Assembly: GCA_004352715.1 (NCBI GenBank)
Contig: SCFE01000118.1
Span: 173,439-237,438 of the forward strand
DNA: 64,000 nt
Source of the DNA: Hofstenia miamia
Taxonomy: Eukaryota; Xenacoelomorpha; Acoela
Reading direction: 5' to 3'
Position numbers and translations under genes: made by a program. Below are positions 1-12,548 of this stretch, piece by piece. Numbering within the stretch: position 1 is the stretch's first letter; each line of letters begins with the position of its first letter. The notes beneath the pieces are model-generated. The model saw nothing but the letters and a program-made list of their open reading frames with translations. It had not been told where the DNA came from and did no database searches.

Positions 1-563
1 TATATATACGGGCGCTCTGTATAAGTTATCTAATATTTTCGGGCGCCCGTACTATTTTGAAGCAAGACTGGACCCTACGCTAGTTATTTTCTCAAATTTT
101 AATATAAGAAATGCATTTAGCGTGCAGTTTACTGATAAAAAGTGGCCTAAAATCGGACCTATTTCAGCTTAAATCGGCATTTTTGACATGCTCAGAATCC
201 GACCTCATTTTCAACAGGAAGAACTACTAATGTCGACGTGAAAATAATATCAGATATTTCAAAACACCCAAATTCATTGAAAGTGTAAAAATTAGTTGAA
301 AAAGGCATGTGTAATTTTGGAATGGCCAATAAATCCAAATTTTTCTACAATATTTTTAATTGTTTTCATTTTATTATATTTTTTACAATTGCTCTCGTTG
401 AACCCAAATTTGGTATGTGTAGCTATTAATTGAACCATAAAGCTATCACGTACACTCAATTTGGGATTATTTTTTGAAATTAACCGGCTGAACTGTTCTA
501 AGTATATTGAAAATCATTAAAGTGTATATTGAAAGTCATTAAAACCCGTAGTAATTAGGCGCT

Positions 564-596
<33 letters not shown>
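1..596. other. Non-coding left edge ending in (TA)n
   Basis: No gene is visible. The stretch opens with a short GC-rich inverted motif around a gggcgcccg palindrome near base 40 and runs into a (TA)n microsatellite from about 567 that meets the first assembly gap. An open frame crossing the gap on the minus strand is only the TA repeat read as Tyr-Ile plus N codons. Confidence 0.6.
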
Positions 597-1365
597 NNNN
601 NNNNNNNNNNNNNNNNNNNNNNNNNNNNNNNNNNNNNNNNNNNNNNNNNNNNNNNNNNNNNNNNNNNNNNNNNNNNNNNNNNNNNNNNNNNNNNNNNNNN
701 NNNNNNNNNNNNNNNNNNNNNNNNNNNNNNNNNNNNNNNNNNNNNNNNNNNNNNNNNNNNNNNNNNNNNNNNNNNNNNNNNNNNNNNNNNNNNNNNNNNN
801 NNNNNNNNNNNNNNNNNNNNNNNNNNNNNNNNNNNNNNNNNNNNNNNNNNNNNNNNNNNNNNNNNNNNNNNNNNNNNNNNNNNNNNNNNNNNNNNNNNNN
901 NNNNNNNNNNNNNNNNNNNNNNNNNNNNNNNNNNNNNNNNNNNNNNNNNNNNNNNNNNNNNNNNNNNNNNNNNNNNNNNNNNNNNNNNNNNNNNNNNNNN
1001 NNNNNNNNNNNNNNNNNNNNNNNNNNNNNNNNNNNNNNNNNNNNNNNNNNNNNNNNNNNNNNNNNNNNNNNNNNNNNNNNNNNNNNNNNNNNNNNNNNNN
1101 NNNNNNNNNNNNNNNNNNNNNNNNNNNNNNNNNNNNNNNNNNNNNNNNNNNNNNNNNNNNNNNNNNNNNNNNNNNNNNNNNNNNNNNNNNNNNNNNNNNN
1201 NNNNNNNNNNNNNNNNNNNNNNNNNNNNNNNNNNNNNNNNNNNNNNNNNNNNNNNNNNNNNNNNNNNNNNNNNNNNNNNNNNNNNNNNNNNNNNNNNNNN
1301 NNNNNNNNNNNNNNNNNNNNNNNNNNNNNNNNNNNNNNNNNNNNNNNNNNNNNNNNNNNNNNNNN
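597..1365. other. Assembly gap inside (TA)n microsatellite
   Basis: This is a run of 769 N with (TA)n on both sides (about 567-596 and 1366-1395). The assembler evidently failed within a long TA tract, so the true length is unknown and no content can be inferred. Confidence 0.95.
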
Positions 1366-1396
<31 letters not shown>

Positions 1397-1649
1397 CGAG
1401 AAAGAAAATGAGAAAAAGGTACAGGAAAAGTCCACGATTTGACGGTTACCTTAAATTTGCTCCCGTTTAATACAGACGCATCGATACTTTGAGAGCCTAA
1501 AAAATTATGGTATTTTAAAATGTTGTTTTCTTTTAAATTGCTTAACTAACGTTGACCTAACAGTGACAGACAAAGTGATCCTAATGCAATTTTAATTCCA
1601 AATAAAGAATGTATTGCTGCTGCAATCAGAAATTAGTGCAAAGAAAGAA

Positions 1650-2410
1650 GAATAAAGAGAAAATAATATCTACCGAGAACAGTCGAAAGAGTATTCACCA
1701 ATTTATTGAAATACTGCATTGAAAGAGTTTGTTCAAAGTGACGAAAGCATTGAAGAAATTCGTCCTGTGATAAAGATCCATACCAGCATCAACTGGTGTG
1801 AGTAAAACCGAAGTTATTACATTTTGAGAGAGGATACGCAATTGACTTCATACAATATGCAAATTGCATAGCAAAAAGCGTTTAGAGTTTTCCAAAGCTT
1901 CCCCAAAACAGCAGCGGAAATTATTTTAATGAAAGTATTTTGTTTACATTTCACCTCCAATTTGCAATAAGCAAATTTCAGAATTTGGCTTGAGAAAACC
2001 TGAAACCAAAAAGCAAATGAATTGTATTGGGTTCTTTTTACAGAACGTTACTTCCGATCTATACTATGATATGATTGAAACCTTCGTGATTTCTCAAAAA
2101 CACATTTTCAACAAGACGGATGAGACCCCATACCACAAAGCAAACAATGACATTTTCGCAAAAAACGCTTTTCTTTCACGCATTATTTCCCGCCCAATGA
2201 TTTTCGGTGGCCAGCTTATTCTCCTGATCTATCTCGTGTAGATTTGCTAAGCATCAAAATCCAAAATTTACCTTTGAAGCACTAAAATTTGCTCTGTGAA
2301 GAGCCATTAATGAGATCCCATCAGACTTTTACAAAACAATCATTGAATCCACTACAGAAAATGCCTGCGCTGCTCCGAAAGCCAAATCGATGTATTTATC
2401 AAACGAATAG
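1650..2410 (+). pseudogene. Decayed mariner/IS630-type DDE transposase
   Basis: I see a broken transposase reading. An open frame at 1990-2241 contains TPYHKANNDIF, which corresponds to the QDGxxPHxAN block before the second catalytic aspartate region. At 2208-2243, in a shifted frame, lies WPAYSPDLSRVD, matching the W-P-x-S-P-D-L block of mariner/IS630-family (DDE_3) transposases. Downstream, in another frame, about 2273-2409 reads FEALKFAL, RAINEIPSDFYKTIIEST and so on, the usual C-terminal tail. At least two frameshifts and in-frame stops separate the blocks, so it is inactive. I found no clear terminal repeats. The family assignment rests on motif recognition only. The closest alternative is another DDE_3 family of the same superfamily. 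Confidence 0.6.
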
Positions 2411-3664
2411 TTTTCTCATTAATATAGCACCTATTGCTTAAAATAAAACGATAACAACATATTTTAAACAACCATGAAATTATGGAAACCATGTATATAT
2501 GCAAGGAAGCAATTTAAGATTCAATTAAAGATGATGTAGTAAGAAATCTAAATATTATAACTCAACAGATATACCGAAATTATTCTATAAAATGTTTGGA
2601 TGTAGAAGCTGAAACCAATCCAAAATAAGTCGAATTTATATAGGATGTGAGTTCCTGTTTATATATTACAAAGTAGAAAAAATTCCTACAAAACTGTGAA
2701 TTTGACACACATTATCTCCCGTTGATAAAGTTATAATGGCAATGGGCAATTATACAACAAAATTATATAATAGTAAGAAGTTCTCTACAATTATGTTATT
2801 TGGTTAAACGAGACCAAATCTAAAATGATTGTTTTTAACTTGGTGAAATTGAAAATCGCATAACATAAACATCTCCTTCCAATAAAATGAATATGCTAAA
2901 TTTAAAAACCTCTAAATTTTGCAGCTCTTTTTCCTGCGTGTCAATTGTATCCACACTAGAATCATGTTGATGATCAATTTCCTCAACTTTTATTTGCTTT
3001 GAAGACAACAGATTATTTGTGCCTAAAATATGTAAAATTGACGATATTAAATGAAAACTATGGATATCAGCCTACAATTAAAATAACAACCGCAAATCAC
3101 CCAAAATTGACGTCACTGGAGAAATTGGTAACCCTAAATCTTCTTAAACTAATTGTCAAATCACGATTTTAACCGGAATTCGACCCATATTGTGAAGATA
3201 ACTGAGGTTAATTAATAAGATAACGCTGATGATATTTCTACAAATTTAGTTGTATGAATAGGCAGTGAGTAGGATAAAGACTGTCAATTAACTATATATT
3301 CAGAGTAATCCCACTATAAATAGTTTTAAGAGAACCAATGTACAATAGTTTGCCTAGTGATAGTGATTATTTAAATCTTACAATATTTATATGCAGGTAA
3401 CACGTCACTGTCATATACAGTATATTACAATTTCTTAGTAACGAGTAATATGAAACAATACAATAATCAAATAGTAATTAGTAGCGAGCTTCTATTGGGA
3501 ATATTAACTCGTTATTATGCGTTACATCTTCTAGTGTTACTTCAAAATAATGTAAGTATTATGACTCTGCTAGCTTTTTAAATTTCTTAACAGAATAAAT
3601 ATTAAAATATATGATTCAATTTGTTCAATACACAGCATGCCATAACTTAGGCAGAGGGCTTAAA

Positions 3665-3704
<40 letters not shown>

Positions 3705-4500
3705 AATTTTTACAATTACATATTTTCAATATTTTGAAATTTAGAGGAAGTAGGTGGTTAAGGTATTTAAGGCAAATATTTGTTTTAGCTAAACCACTAA
3801 CTCACCACAGGCTCTCTGATCTTCTCAGCAATAAACATTGCAATATCGATGATGTAAGTAAAGTAATACATGAAATATCTCATTCAAATGTGTGATATCG
3901 ATTATCGGGAGATTAGTTTTAAAGGTATCAATTTCAATCTTTTTATTATGACAATTGCTGATTCCGGGTGTTGCGGAACGTTATTCAGTTATGTGAATAC
4001 CATTTTCATTAACTATTGTAAAGGACCTCATCATATATTTTATAACAAACTATTTTGATGTATAAACCTTCAATACAGTTGTTGAACTTTTTTCTTAACC
4101 GATATTTACAACAATCGATATATCCATTTAGATACATTAAGCGGTCTGATAATCTTTGAAACTCAACGATAACATCAATATCGATAATCTTATACTTCTG
4201 ATCCCAATGAGTGATTGTGTCCAATGAAAACTATCTTACAGATTTTTCGTAAATATTTCAATAAATGGACGCAGAATCGGTTTTTACAGTCAATGAAATT
4301 GGCTTTCTAAATACTGGTGAATTTTCGCTTCAACATTCAATCATAGTCATTCTGTTTACACTAACTAAACTAATTCTCATGTTATTCTCTTTACAGCGGT
4401 GCACTGTTTATGAAAATGGGGGCCGCACTACATACAATTATTAAAAATGACTAACCGCATATACATAGAACATAACAAAATTGCAATAAATTATATATTG
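2411..4500. other. Gene-poor stretch with (TA)n tract
   Basis: No recognised gene. A (TA)n microsatellite sits at about 3670-3702. A short reading at 3790-3854 is flanked by ttgttttag and gatgat|gtaagta, so it looks like an exon (KPLTHHRLSDLLSNKH in one frame). I could not attach it to any neighbour or family, so it is left as unassigned. Confidence 0.4.
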
Positions 4501-4579
4501 AACCTTTTGCTACAGCAATTCATGTTTGAATGGTCTTAATAGATCATTATGTGTGCAATCAACAAAAGGATTGACTAGT

Positions 4580-4714
4580 GAAATTTTGTGACATTCACAA
4601 AAATAATTGAAAATCAAAATTTAATTATACCTAGAAATTTTGTGGAATCAGCAAAAATATTATACTTGAGAAAAGAAATGGTTTTCAGAAATTTTGTAGT
4701 TTCAACAAAATTTC
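4580..4714. repeat. Three copies of a gaaattttgt...acaaaat hairpin motif
   Basis: Three short copies with the layout gaaattttgt - 5 to 7 bases - acaaaat lie at about 4580-4602, 4634-4658 and 4688-4714. The last is a near-perfect palindrome (gaaattttgt, spacer, acaaaatttc). A fourth copy is at about 8822-8844. They resemble the end or core of a dispersed AT-rich fold-back element. I do not recognise the family. Confidence 0.5.
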
Positions 4715-4759
4715 TTTTTTATTAAATTTTAGAGTTTTATTCCCTACTACGAGTAGCAT

Positions 4760-7700
4760 ACTTGCACTACCACAAATTTATAGATGTGCATGCTAAATAA
4801 TAATCGTGACATAGTTACATTTGTTTATTGCGTTAAGTGTTTTTGAATAAATACAGGTGTACTATTATTTTTAGGTAAAGTGTAATGTTTATATGCATAC
4901 CAAACCAAAAGTATCTCAAAATCTCACTGCTTTCATTGAACCCACCCTCAAATCAACATTCTTTAAAGATTATATAAGGAAAAAGCAAACTCATAAAGAT
5001 GGACGAGCTAAAAAATTTTGAAATATGATAAGCCTATTATATAAAAAAATAATAACACTTTTTTAAACAGTAAATATATTAACTTTCCTAGCAAAATTCA
5101 ACTTAATCATACCCATTATAACTTAAGAACTTCAAGAAAATGACCCACGTTAATATTTAGCGTGCATCCACTGCAAGAAAGAAAGGCGCTTAAGATGCTT
5201 CAAAAGGAATGTAGATTATCATCCACACTTTGCGGAAAGTAGCCAATTTCAAAAATGCTCAAAATTTTTGAAAACTGCCAACTGCGGACAAAAGAGATAG
5301 ACATTTCAGAGGTCCTAATTGAAATTTAGGAATTTTGATGACAATTTTTCTAAATTGTTTGCAAAAAATAGTATTTACATGGCATGCACAGAAATAGCTA
5401 AAAAATCTTAAAGAATTGTTTGATTGAAGCAAATAAGGACTAGGACTTTTGGTAAAACCAAGTGGGTTTGAGTCCAAAAAATTCTTCGGCAAGCAACTAA
5501 TGCGCCAACCATCCCATTGATAGACGTGAACATTACATAGCGTACAACATTTGCACGTACTGAGTCATAAATATTAGTTTAGTATAGTAATATTAAATTC
5601 TAAAACAAATTCAATTTCAAAATATATTTTTTGAAAGTCATTATTTTTCATTCTTATTAATAATTAATCCTTTATTTTGTTCCTATAAGAATGTAATACA
5701 TTGCAAAAAACTTAATTGTCACATGGCAACTAATTACTTTATGATATACAAATATTGTTACAATCAATGTTTGCAATCCTAAAAAAGAATATCATGCAGG
5801 TTAAATTTATATTATAAATATTTCGATTGTATCCTATGCGTTCTTTTTCATACATTTTAAAACACATTTTGTTGTATTATATAGAAGTATAGAACTGGTA
5901 ATTCATGAGTTAATACTCTCCAGCCCCCTCAATAATTTTTTCTGGATCTGCTACAGCAATGCCAGTATCTAATAAGCACCGCTATCTGTGTAAATAAGCG
6001 TACAAAGCTACGCATAAAAAATTGAAATTCTTAATAATACCATCTTAAAAAAATACTCACTGCCATTAGTAGTGCTGGTACGCTTCATAGAAAATACTAA
6101 AATTACAATATAATTGAATAAATAAAAATCGAATAATTATTGTGGCTATTTGCATCAAAAGCATAATGTTTTGGTAATATTTATCTTAATCATCATTGCA
6201 AAAATGAATGTGTACATTTCCTACATTAAGTTAACATTTCAAGATTAGTCAAAGTTGGTAGTCTTTTGATTCCTTTGTATGTCCCACGGCCGATAAAAAT
6301 GAATACCGACAACAATTTATTTCCCCTCTCACGACGAGGCCAGGTAATTGTGGTTGAAGAAAATCAAACATGTTTCATAAATTAATTGGCGTCTTATCCC
6401 ATTAAAAATTGGTAATCTAAAGCAAATCAAAAAAGAGGGATCGTGCGACGCAAAAATCTCCTGTGCAGAAATAAACAGGAAAATGACCTCTTGTGCAGAA
6501 TAGTAATCCGTGCGATTTCTGTTTAAGCCAATAAACTTAAAATATCATTACTATTACAATTGCATTACATGTAAACAGGTCAACAACATAACGGTGAGAT
6601 AATAGGAAAATTTAACCGCTTAGCTTGACAAGGGAAATCCGATATCATTTATATGTGTTTTCTTAATTTTCTGAAGCGCTATAAAGTGGTGTACAGCACG
6701 AGGCCATAACTATACAATTGGAGGATATCTTGTTTTTCTTCGTAATTTTGTAAATGATGGGGCAAACTTCGAGTCGAGTAGTCAATCTCTGAAAATTTAA
6801 GTTGAGTGGAGCCCCGAATAACGAGTCTTGTATAAGGTGAAGGGCCTATAAACATCATAACCATTAAATAATCAGCTGTTCTCCAAATACAAAAAACAAA
6901 TTGTATCAGTTACATTTGTAATTGGTTAAAAACGTGTAATTGATAATTATTGTATATAGATATAGCATTAAGCAATCAATGCTGATGTTATAAAATTTAA
7001 TATCACTTGAATAAAGTGTTTGTTTACCAATTTGAAATCGTGACCTTTGGTAATGAAGTTTTAATATAACTTTTACGAAAGACTAGAAAACAATTCCATC
7101 TGCAGAGAGAGGCTACCCATAGACAATATAGCTCAAGCTCAATGAATGAAAGAAACTTTTGTAGAAGGGTTTTTCATTTGGAAAATTATATTATTTGTTT
7201 CAATTAAACAAACATACAATGCACGGTTAATTATCAGATTAAAGAATATTGAGTTGACTCGAAATCTGGTAATGTGGAAATTTCGAGTTGAGTCGGGTCG
7301 GGTACTCGACTCCACTCGAAATTTCGACTGCTCGCAAGGCCCTAAACGAAACCCTTGATGAGTTAGCACAGTTAAGATGGCATAAAACATGAACAACTGC
7401 GGATTTAAAAGTAGAAGCCAGCGTGTTAGACCCTTCTTTTTCACAATAAGTTTTGCTTCAGCCTAGTACACAGTAGTGTAATGAGCAAACAAATTCTTGC
7501 GTTAATGAATACTACATTATAATATTTTGCAAATACGGGAAATAATTTATATTTTTAATCTAAGTTGATCTTTGTTAATATTATCTTATATAATGAATTG
7601 TCAACTTGCGGATGAATTTTCACTTTAGCTTATTCTTGATTTACATGAGCTGCAAAGCACTAAGCTTATTTATATTCTACATATTAAGTTAGCACCATAA

Positions 7701-9040
7701 AACACTAAGTCATTGTATTTCCTTTTGCCATTTTAACTGGTGCATCTTACAACAGTTGCACTTTATTTTTCCTGTACATAGAGTGAATATGGCCAGATAT
7801 TCAGCTGTTTATTGATAAATAAAAATTTGTTTATTCCTAAACAGAGCTAAGCTTTCACTCATTGTAGAATTGAATAAATGATTTTTTCAATATTTCCTAG
7901 TGAATTTTCAATCAAATTCCCTTCTGCCTTTTAACAATCAAGTTTTGCAAACCCATTCAAGTTACAGTTCTTAGCATTGTGAATACTCTAAAACGCCGTG
8001 GCTAACCATTGATAGATGCTACCTTGAATGTGCGAAGAGAGTGCAATTTTAATATTCTCGCCTTATGCAAGTTAGGTAAAAATATTATTTATAACAACTT
8101 ATGTCACATAGCTAAAATGGAGGTAAATCAAGGGATTGTTTTCCCAATAAACAGCAGATAAATTTTCAAACTATTAGATTTAAAAAAACACTTTAGTGTT
8201 AGGAACGAAGATAAAAACGACAGAAACTATGATGTTGGCTGTTCAAGCGTAGGACCATTGATTTGGATATGATTGTCTTTTCAATGATTGACAAAATTTA
8301 TCAGGTAGCAAAGGTCTACCACAAATTCGGAAGAGGATTTGAACCCCTCCAAAATTGCGCTGAACTTCATCAATGTAATAAATACTGTAAAACGTCCGCA
8401 TCTTCAATCAAAGCTATACTCCATAAAGAGCTTCATAATGTTTCTTGGGCATTTTTAGCATTCAAATATCAAATAGCAAATAAAAAAAATATTACTGCTA
8501 CATTTTGAATGCATAAACCATGTGCATATTAACGTTTGGGTTCTAGAACAAATTTCTCTTAAAATGAGAATATATCATAATTACATAACCTCAGTCTTGT
8601 TTAAAATAGGTTTAATCAAGGTAGAGAGCAAGTTCAGGGGCGCTCAAGATGATGAAATTATTCAAATAACATTTACTGAGCAAAAAATCTAACTGAAATA
8701 CATTACGTGCAAACGTAACCATAAAAAGCAGTATGAATTATAACTTAATAATAAGAAATAAAAAACTAATTCATTTAGTGACATGCACTTTAAGGAGAAA
8801 TTTACTACAACAGTATTAATCGAAATTTTGTAGTTTCAACAAATAAAAAACTTGTTAATATGTTTATATTATCATTAAGATGATGCAGAAAATTCGCTAT
8901 TTTGCTATAACCACATGTAAAATGTTCAAACTATATTTGAAGCCGGTGGGTCTAAAATTCGAAATGTAAGTCTGTAAACAAAAATTCGAAAGAGCAATGA
9001 CATGTTCGAAAACAGCATGCTATTTTTAGTTTTCATACAA
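4760..9040. other. Gene-poor, repeat-fragment region
   Basis: I see no supported gene. Fragments resembling the CGAGTTCGAG-type MITE occur near 6765-6835, 7240-7345 and 7945-8000 (the last aligns with the right end of the copy at 9.6-9.7 kb, with several CG positions changed to CA or TG). Open frames here are short and lack family motifs. Confidence 0.45.
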
Positions 9041-9047
9041 ATCATGG

Positions 9048-9696
9048 CAGGGTTTTCAAGTCGAGTTCGAGTTACTAGCACCAGGGTTTTCGAGTACTCG
9101 GAATGTTAAGAACTCGAACTCGAATAAGCTCGCAAAACTCGATCGGAAAAACTCGGAAGAGAAATCATCAAAACCCGAACTTGAACTCGTTTGAAAATCC
9201 ACTCAAAAATACTGCAAAAATTTAGTTTTTTTAAATATCAAATTTCTTGCCAATCGCTAAAAACTCGGAATTACAAAAAACCCGATTGAACTCGGAATTT
9301 CATTTAAAAAATTACTCGAACTCGAAATGTAAAAACTCGAACTCGGCCCGAGTAACTCGAACTCGACTCGAAAACCCTGACTAGCACCGAGTTCGAGTTT
9401 TTACGTTTCGAGTTCGATTACTTTTTTAAATGAATTTTCGAGTTCAATCGAATTTTTTTCTAATTCGGAGTTTTTTAGGGTAAAAACATTTATTTTACAA
9501 TAATTCTAAACTAAAAAATAATTTTTGTGATTGGTAAGAAAATTGATATTTAAAAAAATTTAATTTTTGCGGTATTTCAGAGTTGATTTTCGAACGAGTT
9601 CAGGTTTTGATGATTTCTCTTCCAAGTTTTTCCGATCAAGTTTTGCGAGCTTATTCGAGTTCGAGTTCTTAACATTCTGAGTACTCGAAAACCCTG
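9048..9696. mobile_element. Outer hAT-type MITE (CGAGTTCGAG family), split by an inner copy
   Basis: The outer element starts with CAGGGTTTTCAAGTCGAG at 9048 and ends with ACTCGAAAACCCTG at 9696, so its ends are inverted copies beginning CAGGG, as in hAT-superfamily elements. The inside is a series of CGAGTTCGAG-like words and no open frame, so it is non-autonomous. A second element of the same family (9082-9379) is inserted near its left end with a clean 8-bp target duplication; without it the outer copy would be about 343 bp. CpG content is high, unlike the block to the right, so these copies look young. Confidence 0.75.
9082..9379. mobile_element. Inner hAT-type MITE, 298 bp, with 8-bp target duplication
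   Basis: The ends are CAGGGTTTTCGAGTACTCGG and, inverted, ACTCGACTCGAAAACCCTG. The 8 bases ACTAGCAC directly precede it (9074-9081) and are repeated directly after it (9380-9387). An 8-bp duplication plus CAGGG termini is the hAT-superfamily signature. The element has no coding capacity and has landed inside a second member of its own family. Confidence 0.85.
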
Positions 9697-10930
9697 TTTT
9701 CAAGTCGAATTCAAGTTATTAGTGCGTTAAATTTCGAGTTTTTGCGTTTCTAGTTCAAGTTTAAATATTTTTTGGACAAACTTCTGAGTTTGATCAAATT
9801 CTTACTAATTCCTAGCTACTTGTGTTAAGAAATATCTATTATTTACAATAATTACAAGTTTTGAGACTAAAAAACAAACATTTTCAATTGCAAAGAAATT
9901 GCAATTTAAAATAAATTAATTTTATGGTCTTTTCATGTGGATTTCAACCAAGTCCAAGTATTGTAGAGTCACTCAGGGACTTTTTCGTGATTATTATTTT
10001 TCATTTTAATTCTATTAACATCAGAATGACGGAATGATTTATTTCTAGTTTAGTTTTACGAAAGCTGTTTTCATGTCCACTCGAATGGTGCTAATTATAT
10101 TGCTCAAGGGAAATTGAGGACATGACTATCTTGTAATTGAATTTGATTAAAAACAAAGGCAGGTAATACTTGAATTGTATAAATTGAGAAACAATGTTGA
10201 GAATGGTTAATAGAGTTTATCTAGCTTGAACTCCTGTTTTACCTTCATATTTACTTTATTTATTTTTGGTATAAAAATGATTGTGTAAGCAAGACAACAA
10301 TTTGGGAGTACTTTCCTTAAACTATGGGTCAACATGTAGCTTCTAGAGATCTTTCAGATTGTCTAGCCCAAATTGTGCAGCATTTAGGTTATGGATACAG
10401 ATATGTATAAGGAAATAATAAATCTCTCATTCTATCTGCAACATGTACATGCACCTATAAATGAATACACTGTGATGATATTATACTGTTGGCTAGCACA
10501 AATGCATGGTAACTACATGTTATTATTTAGTGAGCTGAGAGATAACAATGAAAATGTGATGTTTATTACTTTTTGAGATAGATAATAAATTTTGAGACAT
10601 CTAAGTTAGCACCATTCATTAAGTTTTACACTTATCTTTTTGGATAGCACTTTGGCTAGACACCATATGAATTGGTCATCTTGGATTTTACCTAAGAAGT
10701 AATAGTTACTTGGATGAATTACCAATGTTTGTTTTAATAATACTATTTAATGGAATCAGGGCTGTTTTTATGAGGATGCTCTTTCAACCTTCTGCAGAGT
10801 CAATTAGTTAGTGTAATTATAATTCCAGCCTGTGATTCTACAGACTTAATGAATTCTCATTTGAGTTTTTTCAATCAAATTTTTTGCAAACTTAAAACTG
10901 ATCTATTACTTAATCCCTAGTAATTTAGCT
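9697..10930. mobile_element. Third CGAGTTCGAG-type MITE copy, split by a 0.9-kb element
   Basis: From 9697 the sequence again resembles the left part of the CGAGTTC MITE (ttttcaagtcgaattcaag) and runs to about 9960. The matching right part (cattTGAGTTTTTTCAATCA and ttgcaaactt) resumes at about 10850-10910. Between them lies the 881-bp inverted-repeat element at 9962-10842, so the MITE was there first. CG words fade along this copy, coinciding with the left edge of the CpG-poor block. Confidence 0.55.
9962..10842 (+). mobile_element. 0.9-kb inverted-repeat element, copy 1
   Basis: It begins TGTAGAGTCACTCAGGG and ends CCTGTGATTCTACA, so the termini are inverted copies of TGTAGARTCAC. Related copies are at 17945-18874 (reverse) and about 19773-20699 (same orientation). 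Shared inner landmarks include gaattaccaatgtt and the caaccttctgc region near the right end. It encodes no recognisable protein and is probably a non-autonomous DNA transposon. I could not settle the superfamily, because no clean target duplication is visible. Confidence 0.65.
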
Positions 10931-12139
10931 AATAAAGTATCAAGTTGTTCATCAGTTTCTTATTACAAGCTATTTATTAACTTCATAGAGATGAAATTAA
11001 CATGTAAATTGAAATTCTACATGAGAAATTATTCCCTTAATGATCTGATAATGCAAGTGCAATTGAGTACATGCATACATATATTTTCAATGATAATTAA
11101 AAAATGGAATATGTAATTTCAAACTAGATCACAAAATAATTCTGGGATACATTTGGAATTCTTCAGCACATAATCTGTGGAGGGACTTAATTCTCTGTGA
11201 ACACCAAAAATAAATGAATTTTGAAATTAGTCTACAGTAATTTTTGTTCTCAATGATGATGGAAACAAATTGAGTTTAGAAAATATTCCTTCTGCTCAAC
11301 TATAATAACACCCATAGTACAAATATATACTTGAAAGAGCCTAGCATTTAGTAGCAATGTGTACATCTAGCTGTAGTTTGGGTGACATCTTTATCAACAA
11401 CTAACAAAATGCTTTTCCAAATCATAAATTCCACCTGAACACTAATGGGTCAATGGATCCACGATTGATATGTTTTAGCATAGTTGAAATTTGGTAGGTC
11501 TAATGTTAATCTCACCATTGGTAGAAGACCTAAGCAATGGCAAAGAAGATTCAATTATGAATTGAACTGATACCCATTTAATAACTGTTGATTAAGTGTT
11601 ATGGTATAAAGATATATGTCCTTAATGTACAAATAATGATTACAAATCTTTATAAAGGTCATCAATGAGAGAAAAATGAAGATTAAATTTGCAATAGTCC
11701 TGGATAGTGCATTGCATGGTAGAAAGATCTCTTGCAAATGCAATGAGGGGTCATATCAATGCATAGGACATCTTATAAGTCAGCTTTGGCTATTCTAAAA
11801 ATTTTTCCCCAGGTTTTATTAAAGATTATCTTAATTTTTCTCTGTAAATTTTTAACATGAACAATTCAATGTAGAGGATTACTAGTATCCTGATTTACAA
11901 CTTAAAGCTGTGTGGCAAGGGGCTTAAACACAAAGAAAATACCTGTTTTAGATAATTTTATATAGCAACAAAATCCATCTGTTGAATCAGAGATAGAAAT
12001 ACCTTGGGATGACCTTTTTGAAAAGATGTGGCAAAATTGAAAAAGCAGACTAAAATGCAACAGGGCACACAAATCAATGCAAATGCATGTAATACTATAT
12101 AAGTTATAAGCAATATCTTGAAAAATAAAGTCACATTTT

Positions 12140-12541
12140 GGGTTGGTACTTTTAATCAACATAAGAAATCTTGAAAGCAACATAGGGAACCTTGAGATCA
12201 ACATAGCAAATCATTATGACAATATGAACAAAAAATTTAGCATGAATGAAGTATACCTATCAATTACATCAAAAGAGACATCAAAATTAAGTTAGCATTT
12301 TTTATTGAGTTGTAATCTAGCCTAAATGATAAAATATTATGGTTGATTTCATAAAAAAAACTCAGATAAATATTTAAATGTACATATGAGAAAATTTTAA
12401 ATGACCCATCTAATGTTGTCAATCTTCATACCTCATTCATCCTAAATTTTAGTTCATATTGTCATAATGATTTGCTATGTTGATGTCAAGGTTCCATACA
12501 TCAGTTTCAAAATTTTGTATGTTGATAAAAAGTACCAACCC
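12140..12541. mobile_element. 402-bp fold-back MITE with 7-bp target duplication
   Basis: The ends GGGTTGGTACTTTT (12140) and AGTACCAACCC (12541) are inverted. The inverted similarity continues for about 110 bases on each arm (atcaacata..., ccttgagatcaacatagcaa against ttgctatgttgatgtcaagg, and aatcattatgacaatatgaa against its inverse). ACATTTT is present immediately before (12133-12139) and after (12542-12548). There is no open frame. A 7-8 bp duplication would fit hAT-like or related elements, but the GGG terminus is not the usual CAGNG, so the superfamily is open. Confidence 0.75.
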
Positions 12542-12548
12542 ACATTTT

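Noticed and set aside
539-1435. 298-codon minus-strand frame
   Set aside because: It consists of (TA)n read as Tyr-Ile and N codons across an assembly gap. The same applies to frames over the gaps near 31.4, 35.1 and 42.6 kb.
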